A DNA stretch of 64,000 bases. It comes from Primulina eburnea. Lineage: Eukaryota; Streptophyta; Magnoliopsida; Lamiales; Gesneriaceae. Shown here piece after piece: positions 40,296 through 50,145 of this stretch. The notes beneath the pieces are model-generated. The model made no database searches. It saw only the letters and a list, made by a program, of their open reading frames with translations, and was not told the DNA's origin. Made by a program: the position numbers and the translations under genes. The stretch is taken from assembly GCF_022965805.1 (NCBI RefSeq), contig NC_133116.1, forward strand, positions 2,666,001-2,730,000, read 5' to 3'. Each line of letters starts with the position of its first letter. Position 1 is the first letter of the stretch.

Positions 40296-41166
40296 GTGAG
40301 GATCCCTCTATTTACTTAATGGAATTTGAGTTTCAACCGATTTGTATGTGTTGGTGCACAAATCGAAGGCGTCACAGGTGTTAATTTCCAGAAGCTTGTG
40401 GGGCTCAAAAATTGTGCTATATTGAAAATCATTGTATCTTCCGTAGTTTTTAATCCTCTTGATGTTAAATGTTCATTTATCTAAGAGGGATTTAACACCG
40501 GATGAACATTTGTTTTGCATTTGATGAATTGGTTTTTGTGAAAGTTGTTTCCAACTTTTTCCGGAGTTTCCTTGGGATTTGAATTGGATTTGGTGTATGA
40601 ATTTGGCTAATATGCGGTGTTGTATGCGGTTTGCATATGTGAATGATAATTCCTATTCATCTGTATCACTTTTTTTTTGCCTGTATGTGATTTTGTAATT
40701 TTTTGGGTGTAGTATTGAATTTGAATAAGGGACAGCTTGTTAATTAAATTAGGTTACTCTCTGCATAAATTTAGTATGTATGATGTTGTTTATAATTCAT
40801 CCTCGTTTTCCAAAATTTTACCTGGGTTGACTCGTTAATTATCTGTTTTTTAAAAACTTAGAACTGTTAAAAAAAATTACATTTTTACCTGTTCTTCTTT
40901 GTCTCAAATCTTGTTAGGATCTTTCATTATCTTATCATTTATCCTAATATTTAATTATGTACCCCAAGATTTCTTCTTTCAATTCAAAAAAATAAAATAG
41001 CAGCTGTGTTATTTAGGGGTAGGAGATATGTTTAGGAATATAGAGGAAGATGAACATAACCTGCACGCACGCCAGGGATGACTGAACTATCCAATTTTAG
41101 ACGAGCTTTTAGCCTAAGCATTGCAAACTTGTAATGTATATCTTTTTGGTAAATCTTTGATTTCAG
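40296..41166 (+). other. 5'UTR intron of the cyclophilin gene
   Basis: A donor AG|GTGAGG at 40295/40296 follows a leader-like stretch (about 40250-40295). The acceptor tgatttcag lies at 41158-41166, four bases before the ATG. A leader intron of this size is inferred from these two strong sites and the lack of coding sequence between them. Confidence 0.6.
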
Positions 41167-41170
41167 AGAG

Positions 41171-41689
41171 ATGAAGAATCCGAAGGTTTTCTTCGACATT
41201 TTGATCGGAAAGGTGAAAGCTGGACGAGTTGTGATGGAGCTGTTCGCTGACAGCACACCAAAAACTGCTGAGAACTTTCGAGCTCTTTGCACTGGGGAGA
41301 AAGGGGTTGGAGCTTCTGGGAAGCCATTGCATTACAAGGGTAGTAAATTTCATCGTATTATTCCAAGTTTTATGTGTCAAGGAGGAGACTTTACGAGAGG
41401 TAATGGAACTGGAGGAGAGTCGATTTATGGGATGAAATTTTCTGATGAGAATTTCAAACTAAAGCACACAGAGCCAGGCCTGTTATCAATGGCAAATTCT
41501 GGGCCGAACACAAACGGATCACAATTCTTTATCACCACTGTCAAGACAAGTTGGCTTGATGGTAAACATGTCGTATTTGGCAAAGTTGTGGAAGGATATG
41601 ACGTGGTGAAGGAGATGGAGAACGTTGGTTCCCAGTCCAGTTCTACATCGTCTACCGTTGTGATTGATGATTGTGGTGAGCTACAATGA
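41171..41689 (+). CDS. Cytosolic cyclophilin (peptidyl-prolyl cis-trans isomerase, CYPA type)
   Basis: Single-domain cyclophilin of 172 residues that catalyses proline cis-trans isomerisation during folding and signalling. The coding part has one exon, as is usual for plant cytosolic cyclophilins. Catalytic and cyclosporin-binding residues are all present: Arg62 in [15 protein letters not shown], Phe67, Gln70, Trp128 in [12 protein letters not shown] and His133. The plant-specific loop [11 protein letters not shown] (47-57) and the conserved Cys40 and Cys168, proposed as a redox pair in plant cyclophilins, are also present. There is no targeting peptide, so cytosol or nucleus is expected. It is close to the ROC/CYP18-CYP19 group. 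The Ser-rich [10 protein letters not shown] near the C-terminus is slightly unusual. Confidence 0.96.
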   Translation: MKNPKVFFDILIGKVKAGRVVMELFADSTPKTAENFRALCTGEKGVGASGKPLHYKGSKFHRIIPSFMCQGGDFTRGNGTGGESIYGMKFSDENFKLKHTEPGLLSMANSGPNTNGSQFFITTVKTSWLDGKHVVFGKVVEGYDVVKEMENVGSQSSSTSSTVVIDDCGELQ

Positions 41690-42692
41690 AAAAGGCTATT
41701 GTTATTCGCAATGCAAACTGCGAACGATGTTGGCCATAGAATAGATGGTCGGAACTCTGTCTCTGTTAGCAGAATGAGGAGATTCTAATTTTCGGCTGTG
41801 AAATATGTACTTAAAAAGTTTTTCCTGAGGCTTGAGTTATCCCTTATTTTGTGACTTGATATAGTATTTGGTAAAACATTTTAAAAAATAATGTTTGACA
41901 ATGAAGACATTTTTTTAAAAAAAAAGAGAAACAATAAGCCACAAAAGTGAGGTGAATCCAAATTGTTTTTTTATATCGTACAGATTTTACTCAAAGTAAC
42001 TACATGTTTATTAGTATTTATGATTTTATATAAATTATTTTCAGAATTAATTTGTTTTATAATCGATAAATTAATATTCTCCCTCCTCGGGATTTTCTTT
42101 TAATTTGTTTGACACGTGCATTTGTTAGAGTTTAATATAATATAAATATTAAAATAAGATGTCAGTCTACTCCAAAAATAGCAAAAAAAAAAAAAATCTT
42201 TATCCGATAAAATCATTTTATAAAATGGTAATTTAAATACGAACTCACCCATTGTGGATATAACACACGGGATCTTTAGCAATGTTAATAACATAACAAA
42301 TTTTCATATAAAAACGTGCTCACAATGCCCATACAAAATCCAGCAACCTCCTGAACAAGGTGGACAATAATTTAATAAATAAATCCATGTGAGATGATCT
42401 CATAAATCAATTTTGAGATATAAATTTTTTCTTTGAGTCACACGTGAAAAAATATTATTTTTTATTATAAATATGAACATAATTGACTCGTCACACGAAT
42501 AAAGATCGACCTTCTCACAAAATACTTGCTCATAATTCACCGAGTCCAACACAAGCAAATATCATCCAAATGAAATTCCACCAAAATATTAATTTGCTAT
42601 AAATCTTTGTGCTCTATTGTTTGCTCCCCCATTTCACTCCTACCACGTTCGTGATCTACACCAACCAAACATAGCAGAAAATAAGAGGTATT
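41690..42692. other. Convergent intergenic region, cyclophilin and RAF1
   Basis: Holds both 3'UTRs, AT-rich spacer and a decayed 170-bp element (42385-42530). No gene seen. Confidence 0.5.
42385..42530 (-). repeat. 170-bp inverted-repeat element, copy 6 (diverged)
   Basis: It starts catgtgagatgatctcataa and ends gatcgaccttctcacaaaat. The core acgtgaaaaaatattatttt is retained. Confidence 0.7.
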
Positions 42693-44081
42693 CTAATCCC
42701 AATCTTCGGGACCTGGTTGATCTTCATAGTCTTCTCTAGGTGGCCTAACAATCAATACAACAGTACCCAAGCTTTCCACCACCCCTATATCCTTCAACTT
42801 CAGACCTCTCTCGACTCTCAACCCCTCCTCGCCACTCCCATTACCACCACTCACAACCAAATAAAATGCGTCGTCGAGCGCCACCTCTCTCCTTCCTCGA
42901 TCCGCCACCACCAAGATTTGCTCCTCTGCATCCCTCCTCCTGCCTTTCCACTCCAGTGCATCACCCGCCCTTTTGAAGGCCACTGCCACCCCTCCTCTCT
43001 TCAAAACTGCCACCGGCCCCCATCCGGGCAAAACCACCCACCTGTTCCACCCCTTCTCCGCCTCAACAACCCCAAAATCTCCCACCATTCCACATTCCCA
43101 CGGCGCCTCCTCCACCTCTGTTCCCTTCCCCTCCGCCTTGCAAACAGGTAAAACCACCACTATGCTCGACTGTGCTACCTCCCCCACTGACATCCTCACA
43201 ACCGGAACCCTCACGATTTCATTAACAGCACTCCCATCTCCTTCCACTCCATCCTTCCCCTCTAAATCCACCGAAACTCTCTGCTTGGCAAGTTCCGATT
43301 CTGACACCTCCAATGCCTTCTCCAATGTAACCCTGCTCAGCTCTAGCAAAGACGCCGATTTATGCTCTTGGGCTTGCCTATAATACATGAACCCCAAACA
43401 ATCCCCCGGTAAATTCCCATCAAAACTCTCCCACCCTTTCTCGAAATCCCTCCGCGGAAAATCTTTCATAGATTTAGCCAACTCCCCGGCTCTCCTCCCT
43501 TCAAAACCATTCTTTATGATGAACTTCGCGGCAGAAGCGCGTTGTGGGGTGTTCAAGATTCGAATTTCGTAGAGAATTTCGGGGGATCCCGGGAAGTCAA
43601 AAAAGGACACGGTATCGGAATCACAACACTCAATAAGAGAGTCGCGAACCTGCGAGGCGACAACGAGTCGGTTCTGCTCGATAGAAGGAATGCCGGTGAT
43701 CTCTTCAAGAGTGGTGGAAATGAATCCATCTTGATATAGAGAGGTGACTAGAGGGGCGTACTCGAACCAGAGACCTAATCTATTGGAAAGTATATCGAGG
43801 CGGGCGCTGGTGTCGAGGGATCGGTATTTGGGTGGCACAGGAGAGGGCGGTGGGCGGTAAGGATGGTAGAGTTGCTTTTGTTGAGACCTGGCGGAGGAAG
43901 AGGAAGGAAGAATGATGGCAGATATAGGTGTGAACTTGGGATGAGAGGGCGGGGTAGGCGGTTGGTAACGGCGTAGATGGTGGTCGACGGCGAGGAATGG
44001 GTTGGATAGGGAGAGTGAGAGTGGCTTAGGGGTGAGGGAGAGCATGGCGATTGGAAGGATAACGTTATCTAGTGAGTCCAA
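42693..44081 (-). CDS. RAF1: Rubisco accumulation factor 1, chloroplastic
   Basis: Chaperone that acts after chaperonin folding to assemble Rubisco large subunits in the chloroplast stroma. Intronless, 462 residues from the first ATG (44081). A second in-frame ATG at 44045 (MLSLTPKPLSL) gives 450 residues and a more typical transit peptide. The Ser/Pro-rich, acid-poor N-terminus fits plastid import. The alpha domain follows: RLDILSNRLGLWFEYAPLVT, then LYQDGFISTTLEEITGI and LPGDCLGFMYYRQAQEH. A C-terminal beta domain ends in the acidic EDYEDQPGPEDWD. Length and segment order match plant RAF1. The coding strand is GC-richer than its surroundings, so long open frames also appear on the opposite strand; these are shadows. 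Confidence 0.95.
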   Translation of the reverse strand: MDSLDNVILPIAMLSLTPKPLSLSLSNPFLAVDHHLRRYQPPTPPSHPKFTPISAIILPSSSSARSQQKQLYHPYRPPPSPVPPKYRSLDTSARLDILSNRLGLWFEYAPLVTSLYQDGFISTTLEEITGIPSIEQNRLVVASQVRDSLIECCDSDTVSFFDFPGSPEILYEIRILNTPQRASAAKFIIKNGFEGRRAGELAKSMKDFPRRDFEKGWESFDGNLPGDCLGFMYYRQAQEHKSASLLELSRVTLEKALEVSESELAKQRVSVDLEGKDGVEGDGSAVNEIVRVPVVRMSVGEVAQSSIVVVLPVCKAEGKGTEVEEAPWECGMVGDFGVVEAEKGWNRWVVLPGWGPVAVLKRGGVAVAFKRAGDALEWKGRRRDAEEQILVVADRGRREVALDDAFYLVVSGGNGSGEEGLRVERGLKLKDIGVVESLGTVVLIVRPPREDYEDQPGPEDWD

Positions 44082-46343
44082 CGATTTCTATGAATGGGAA
44101 TATAGCATATAGGCAAAATATCTCATCGTATTCGAAAATACAATATCTTCTGGCAATATAAAACATATTCGAAAAACTAAAATTATTTTTTACAATATGA
44201 TAAGAAATCAAATTCATTCTTATTCCATGCGCATAACATGATTATACAATAGTTAGACATTGATATCAGGGTGTCGAGATTGGTGAAATAAGTTATATTT
44301 TTTCGATGATCACCGAATTAAATAATAATTTTATCGAAGCGAGTATATTGCACATGACCTGATTCATCTGTGACCAATTAGCTCAATAATTATTCAGTCA
44401 TATTGCACATCAAAGAGTAATAATTGTGTCTCCATCTTAGGATGCTTAACGGGACGATTCAAATAGATATTGGACCAGACCGTTCCTTTAAGAACCGGTT
44501 TGGAAGAACCAGAAACGAAATCGATCCAAACCACCTATCCATGTACATTATGATACTTTTAATTTATGAAGAAAAGCCATGGACCATACTTGCCTTTTTT
44601 CATTCACATTGTTGGAATTTTTTAATTACCTATATTTCAATATTCATTTATAATATAAAATTTTGTCTTTGTTAAATAGTATATATATACTTTACAACTA
44701 AAATTTTACAACTGACGGCAAAAACTTGCGTGAGACGGTTTCACGAATCCTATTTTGTGAGACAAATATCTCACGAATCCTAAATGTTTATATCATAGTT
44801 TCGTCAAATGTTTGAGTTAAGTTCTAAATAAAATTATAGTTACATATATTTATATTATTCATATATATTAATTTATCATTCTAATATTATACATGTTTAT
44901 CATCTTGTCTCATGAATCAACTGGTATCTTAAAGTATTTAAGTTTATGAAATACGAATTCAAAATAGATAATCGTTATTCACTCTGAAAATTTATTGTGA
45001 TGCGAAATAATTATTATAAGGATTTTTCTTACATCAAGTTATTTTACCGATTAAATTTTGAATTTGAGTTAAAGTGAGCAGAATTAGCTATTCGTGGTAA
45101 TTATAATTTTGAACCAAGTTCAAATCATCAAAAGTAAGAGAAACCAATCATTCACTCGGGATATATATGTAAGCATCATTGAGATGATGTATGGTGAGTA
45201 GATGACACGTGAATGTACTAACAATAGTTGCCAATGAGATCAATTATATATATAATTTTGGTACGAGGCACATCTATTATGAGTGTGGTTGAGTGTCATA
45301 TTTTTTTCCAAAACCCGGAAAAAAGGAAAAAAAATATGAAACAATTGCTCGCCATCCTCGTCTAAAATGTAAGCATTTTTAACTTTATTTTAATCGAGTT
45401 GATCTGCCAATGATCGACAGTCACACGTGCATTAGCTTTAAATATATATATATATTTCGTTTCACACACAAATTATATATGTATGTGTACATATTATTGC
45501 ATTCAAGGAATAAAAACTATTTTTTCTACCTTTATTGATATTGCTTTTAAGACCACTTTTTTCTTTGCGCTGGGGCAAACAAGATAAATCAAACCCTTCA
45601 ATCATCAAATTTAGATTACTTATTCAATTAAATTTTTTGTTCCTACTTGGAGCTTTTGACCACTAAATCTTTGAATTTCCCAAGACTTCCAAAAACTTCT
45701 GGAATTTGTTGACCATAATACTTACGAAATAGTGCCATAAATTTGTTCATTAAAATTATTTCAGACTGAAATTCTCATACACGCATCTTCATCGTCCCAT
45801 TCCAACATGTTCAAAATTTCCGAAATTTGTAATTACACGGTCACTAATAATTATTAATGGCTTTTGACCTCATCGATTAAACCATGAGTGCCCAAACATT
45901 CCAATTTCGACAACATAATATAGCAGAACCTAACTATAAAATGACTATCAAAATTACGAAACATTCGGTTCGATCCAAGCTCGACTCAATCTTTGTTTTG
46001 ATCACACTAGATTAGCTCCGAGCACCAGCTTGATATTTAAATTTTGGAAAATTATGATAGAAGGATAAAATATAGTAGTACTGCATAGTTATTTATCACC
46101 ACCAAAATCACTTTTGACCATGCACAACTGTGAGTGAACTATCTTCTTTGTGGCGATCAAATGGTCAAACTTTCTCACAAGTTCAAGTTAGTAACATGAC
46201 TAATGTACATGTTAGGCCAGTTAGCCAATTAGAATCACTTAAACATGGTTTGTAAATGCTTTAAAAAGTATTTTCATGTTTTTCTTCACAAATTTTTGAA
46301 ATGGGATTTAGATAATTTTATGTTTACAATTATTGTTTACATC
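44082..46343. other. Intergenic spacer, RAF1 upstream side
   Basis: RAF1 promoter side (44082-44400), AT-rich spacer and a truncated 170-bp element (44722-44790). No gene recognised; the frame at 44424-44675 lacks support. Confidence 0.5.
44722..44790 (+). repeat. 170-bp inverted-repeat element, copy 7 (end fragment)
   Basis: Carries aaaacttgcgtgagacggtt followed by tcacgaatcctattttgtga, one end of the element only. Confidence 0.6.
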
Positions 46344-46636
46344 CAGGGACGGAGCCACCCCAAAAGCTGAGGTGGGCTCCAGCCCAGGCTATAATTTTGG
46401 GCTTAACTAGAAATATGGATTGAGCTTTTTTTTAAAAAAAAAATTAGCCTTGTATTTTTAGTTTATTAAAAAATGTTAGTCCAATTTGGTAGTCCATTCT
46501 TGAGGGTTTTTTTAGCCGTAGAAACAAGAATATGACTGCTAGTCTCGTTGGAAATTTCACGCAATTTAATCAAAAAAAAAATTTCACGCTAGTCTCGTTC
46601 AGCTCAAGATCAAAAAAATTTCTGGCTCCGTCCCAG
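46344..46636. mobile_element. Short hAT-like MITE upstream of the ERF gene
   Basis: The 293-bp element starts CAGGGACGGAGCCACC and ends TTTCTGGCTCCGTCCCAG, an inverted repeat of about 13 bp (GGGACGGAGCCA). The flanks tttacatc and ttcacgcc could be an 8-bp duplication with three transitions. The interior repeats aatttcacg and gctagtctcgtt. No coding frame. Confidence 0.72.
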
Positions 46637-46789
46637 TTCACGCCCATTACAAAAATATACACACATAATATGGATAGGCCTATTTGGGATTGGTGCCTGT
46701 GAAATCAATCATGGCCAATTGGTCACTTTACACATCACCCTTCTTGCCAAGTGGACCAAATAGTACAAACCCCACACCCACCCATCGTT

Positions 46790-46840
46790 GGTGACGTCAC
46801 CATATGCCGCCATGGTCAAAATATGCTTTGACCCACGTGT
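46790..46840 (+). promoter_or_regulatory. Dense stress/hormone element cluster upstream of the ERF gene
   Basis: Within 48 bases lie TGACGTCA (46792-46799, TGA/bZIP site), GCCGCC (46806-46811, GCC-box), TTGACC on the minus strand (46814-46819, W-box), TTGACC on the plus strand (46828-46833, W-box) and CACGTG (46834-46839, G-box). The cluster sits about 250 bases before the ERF ATG. Confidence 0.6.
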
Positions 46841-47090
46841 GAGTGAAGACGGAAATTAGTTTAATAATGATCGATCGATGATCTAACTTAAGAACGTAAT
46901 AATAAGCATTTTTGTCTTAATATCACTCCTTCCCGCTCCCTATATGTACTTGTCTGCAAATTCAGAAACTAGCATTCTCACGTTACCAAATCTGACCAAA
47001 TCAAAACCAAGATTTCAAACTCCTGAGTCAAATCTGTAGCTTGCTAGCTATATATACAAACACACACACATACTGACATCATATTCATTC

Positions 47091-47756
47091 ATGGATTCTT
47101 CCTACCTACATGACCCGTTCTCTCATTTCTTACCCGAGTCGTCGTCGTCATATGGTGCCGCTCATTCTATTGAATCCCAGTTCCTTCCTTTCAATGAGAA
47201 TGACTCCGAAGATATGATTCTGTATGGAGTTTTGTCCGATGGGCATGATCAGATCAATCCGTACCATTCAAGTTCTGGACAATTTGTCGACGAGCAGGAG
47301 TCCGTCAAAGAACAAACGTATCGAGGTGTTCGGATGAGGCCATGGGGGAAATATGCGGCGGAGATAAGGGACTCAACTAGGAACAGCGTGAGGGTATGGA
47401 TAGGGACGTTTGACACCGCGGAGGAGGCGGCGATGGCCTATGATCAGGCGGCATTTGCTCTGCGTGGCAATGCGGCGGTGCTCAATTTCCCGGCGGAAGT
47501 GGTTTATGAATCTCTCAGAGAAACGGGGTGTACATTCGAGGCCGGGAGATCGCCGGTGTTGGCTCTGAAGAAGAGATACTCCATGCAAAGAAAAGTCAAT
47601 ACCAAGAAACAAAAGTACAAAAGCGGAGCGAGTGCTGACGAGAATACGTTGGTTTTGGAGGATTTGGGGTCGGATTACTTGGAGGAATTGCTTAGTTTGT
47701 CTGAGAATTCGGGGACCACTCAATCTTGTCTGAACGAGCAGGATTTTTATTTTTAA
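47091..47756 (+). CDS. AP2/ERF transcription factor, group IX (ERF1B/ORA59-like)
   Basis: Ethylene- and jasmonate-linked transcription factor, expected to bind GCC-boxes in defence genes. Intronless, 221 residues. One AP2/ERF domain at about 77-135: [18 protein letters not shown], then [20 protein letters not shown] and [15 protein letters not shown]. The WAAEIRD-type Ala and Asp positions mark the ERF rather than DREB class. The N-terminus is Ser- and acid-rich. The C-terminus has [14 protein letters not shown] (about 188-201), an EDLL/CMIX-type activation motif seen in group IX proteins. The ATG follows a TATATATA run at 47050-47057 and a probable leader. The motif cluster upstream fits control by TGA, WRKY, ERF and MYC or bZIP factors. 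The group is fairly sure; the exact orthologue is not. Confidence 0.92.
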   Translation: MDSSYLHDPFSHFLPESSSSYGAAHSIESQFLPFNENDSEDMILYGVLSDGHDQINPYHSSSGQFVDEQESVKEQTYRGVRMRPWGKYAAEIRDSTRNSVRVWIGTFDTAEEAAMAYDQAAFALRGNAAVLNFPAEVVYESLRETGCTFEAGRSPVLALKKRYSMQRKVNTKKQKYKSGASADENTLVLEDLGSDYLEELLSLSENSGTTQSCLNEQDFYF

Positions 47757-50145
47757 AAGATATATTATAAATAAATTCTTAATTATAAGCACCGGTGAAT
47801 TATATATCTCTCCATGTAATATATCTATTTTGATTCCTCGATTTCTTAATTGATCGATTAGATGATCAATTCTGTTTGGTAGAATTGGATAGAATTATTG
47901 CTGTGTGGGCTCCAAGTCTTCTATGAATAATATATTTGGTCAAATTGCCCACACCTCTCATCTTATTTTTTACAAGAGCGGTGTCTTTCCATAGAAAACG
48001 ATGAATCTTTATGTGTGATATGGATCAATTATATCAATATTTATAATAAAAATTAATATTTTTAGTATGAAAAATAATATTTTTTATGAATGACCCAAAT
48101 AAAAAATATATCTCATAAAATACAATCGGTGAGATACAAATTTTTGTCTTTTCAAGAACTTACGGATATGGATATACTCACGCTTTTAGAGGAAGAAATG
48201 GATATAAATTAATATAATATACAGAAAGAATATACAGAAAGTCACGAGTTCTAAACACGCTTGTAAATTTTAATGAACTTAATTCTTTGCGGAAAATTAT
48301 GTTCAAATTTGAAGTATGTTCTCCCTATCTTACTCAATTCGAAGACCATCACCTTTGTGTTAGATTAACTTTTTTTCCATGATTTATCAGGTCCACTTGT
48401 TCATTAATCAATTTAGTGATTTTTAATCAGCTAATAAATTAATAATTAACGGCTGTTTACTAAATCGAGTAATTATTCCATATGACTTCAAAAAAATTCC
48501 AAATTATCGATAAAGTTAGACTCGACTTTTGTAGAATCTCACAAAATTCTAAAGATTTTTATTTAATTTTGTAGATTTATTTTACAAGATTTTTATTGAC
48601 ATTTGTAAACTTTTTCATAGAATAGTATGAATTTTGTGATATATGATTGTGTTTTTTTTTTTTTATCTTTTTTTGAACTAATAGTTAAACATGAATACTT
48701 TTTATTTAATTTCAATGATAAATAAGCCACTACTAAATTTATTGAAATTAAACTATAATTATTCAAGTCAATTCAACATGTTTATTTATTTAATATTTTT
48801 TGAAAAGTACATAACAATTTTTCTAATATTAATAAATAATTAAACTTAAAATATTTCATTCATTTTTTTTGACAATATGTCTGACAAAAAATAAATAAAA
48901 CAATTATTTATATTTGAAAATATAGAATAATTATGTTAAAATATTTTCAATTGTGTGATTTTATAAATTTAATATATTTAATTTATTATTATCATTATCC
49001 TTATATATGTGTTCATAGATTTTTAAAGTATATTAATGTATTTATTTTTTAAAAAAATAGTAACGTATCAATCAACCAAACACATTAGCAATAAATTTTT
49101 TTTAAATAAACCCCATAGAAAATGAAAAGCATGTGGAGCAGAATGAATGAATGAATGAATTAGTTTTCGTATTTATATTATCTGTAAAAAAAATGAAAGT
49201 GAATAAACAAGTTTGAGATATTTATCAATTAAATGTTTATCCGAATTTTTAGGTTGAATCGTTTTTTTTGAATAACATGAAATCATTAAAACTTTATTAA
49301 CATCTTGAATATCTCTGGATTTTTTTGTAGAAATTTTAAAAGTCAAGTTTGAATACTACATGATTTTTAAAATGTATACAAAAGTTTACTTTGAATATCA
49401 ATAAACATTATTAAGTTATATAAAAGTTTAGATTGCATATATCTAGAATTTTAAATTGAAAATCACAAAATTTTGATTCAAATTTTTCATTTTAATGGAA
49501 AATTTTCTTAGTCAACTATGTTTTCAGCCGGTGATACAACAATGTGAAAAATTTTATTTTAGTTGACAAATAATGGTTAGATAAGTGCATGCGATAAGCT
49601 CAAGCAAAAAATATTGACGGAAAGAATCAAACTCTAAATAATTTGGTGTATACTCACCTACTTCACTAACTCAAATATTTTGTGAGATAACGACATGAAG
49701 ACATTGTATTATTGTTTTTTGTTTTCCCTGTTCTTCTTTTAGGAAATCATATTATTATTTATAAAGTGGATGAACATAAAATTTAATATAGACAATAATT
49801 TAAAAGTAAACAAAAGGAGCTGAAACTGATAGATATAAAAATTATTTAAACAATTATGAACTTAGTTTTAAAACATATAAAACAAGAGACATCACTCTGT
49901 CCAAAAGCAAAATAATACTAAACGATATTTCATTGTTTATCTTAATCCTATTTAAATATTTAAACAATTTATTTTTAGATAGTTTACTAAATTTAACCAA
50001 ATTTCTTCAAAAAATAAAAATAAATTTAACCAAATAATTTGATAGTTCACGATTCGGGACAAAATTCACGATAAAACCTTAACCCTGATCCCTACTACAC
50101 TAACTCGACCACATTTCCGACAAAACACCAAACTTCCTCAAATTC
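47757..50145. other. Intergenic, very AT-rich
   Basis: Contains a decayed 170-bp element (47992-48154) and a (GAAT)n run near 49141-49160. No gene recognised. The last 150 bases are the promoter and leader side of the CPP1-like gene. Confidence 0.5.
47992..48154 (+). repeat. 170-bp inverted-repeat element, copy 8 (decayed)
   Basis: Carries gatgaatctttatgtgtgat, then ttttttatgaatgacccaaa and tcggtgagatacaaattttt, in the same orientation as copy 4. The terminal palindromes are eroded. Confidence 0.65.

Noticed and set aside
42717..43739. Long plus-strand open frames opposite RAF1
   Set aside because: They are shadows of the GC-rich RAF1 coding strand; no domain or codon pattern supports them.
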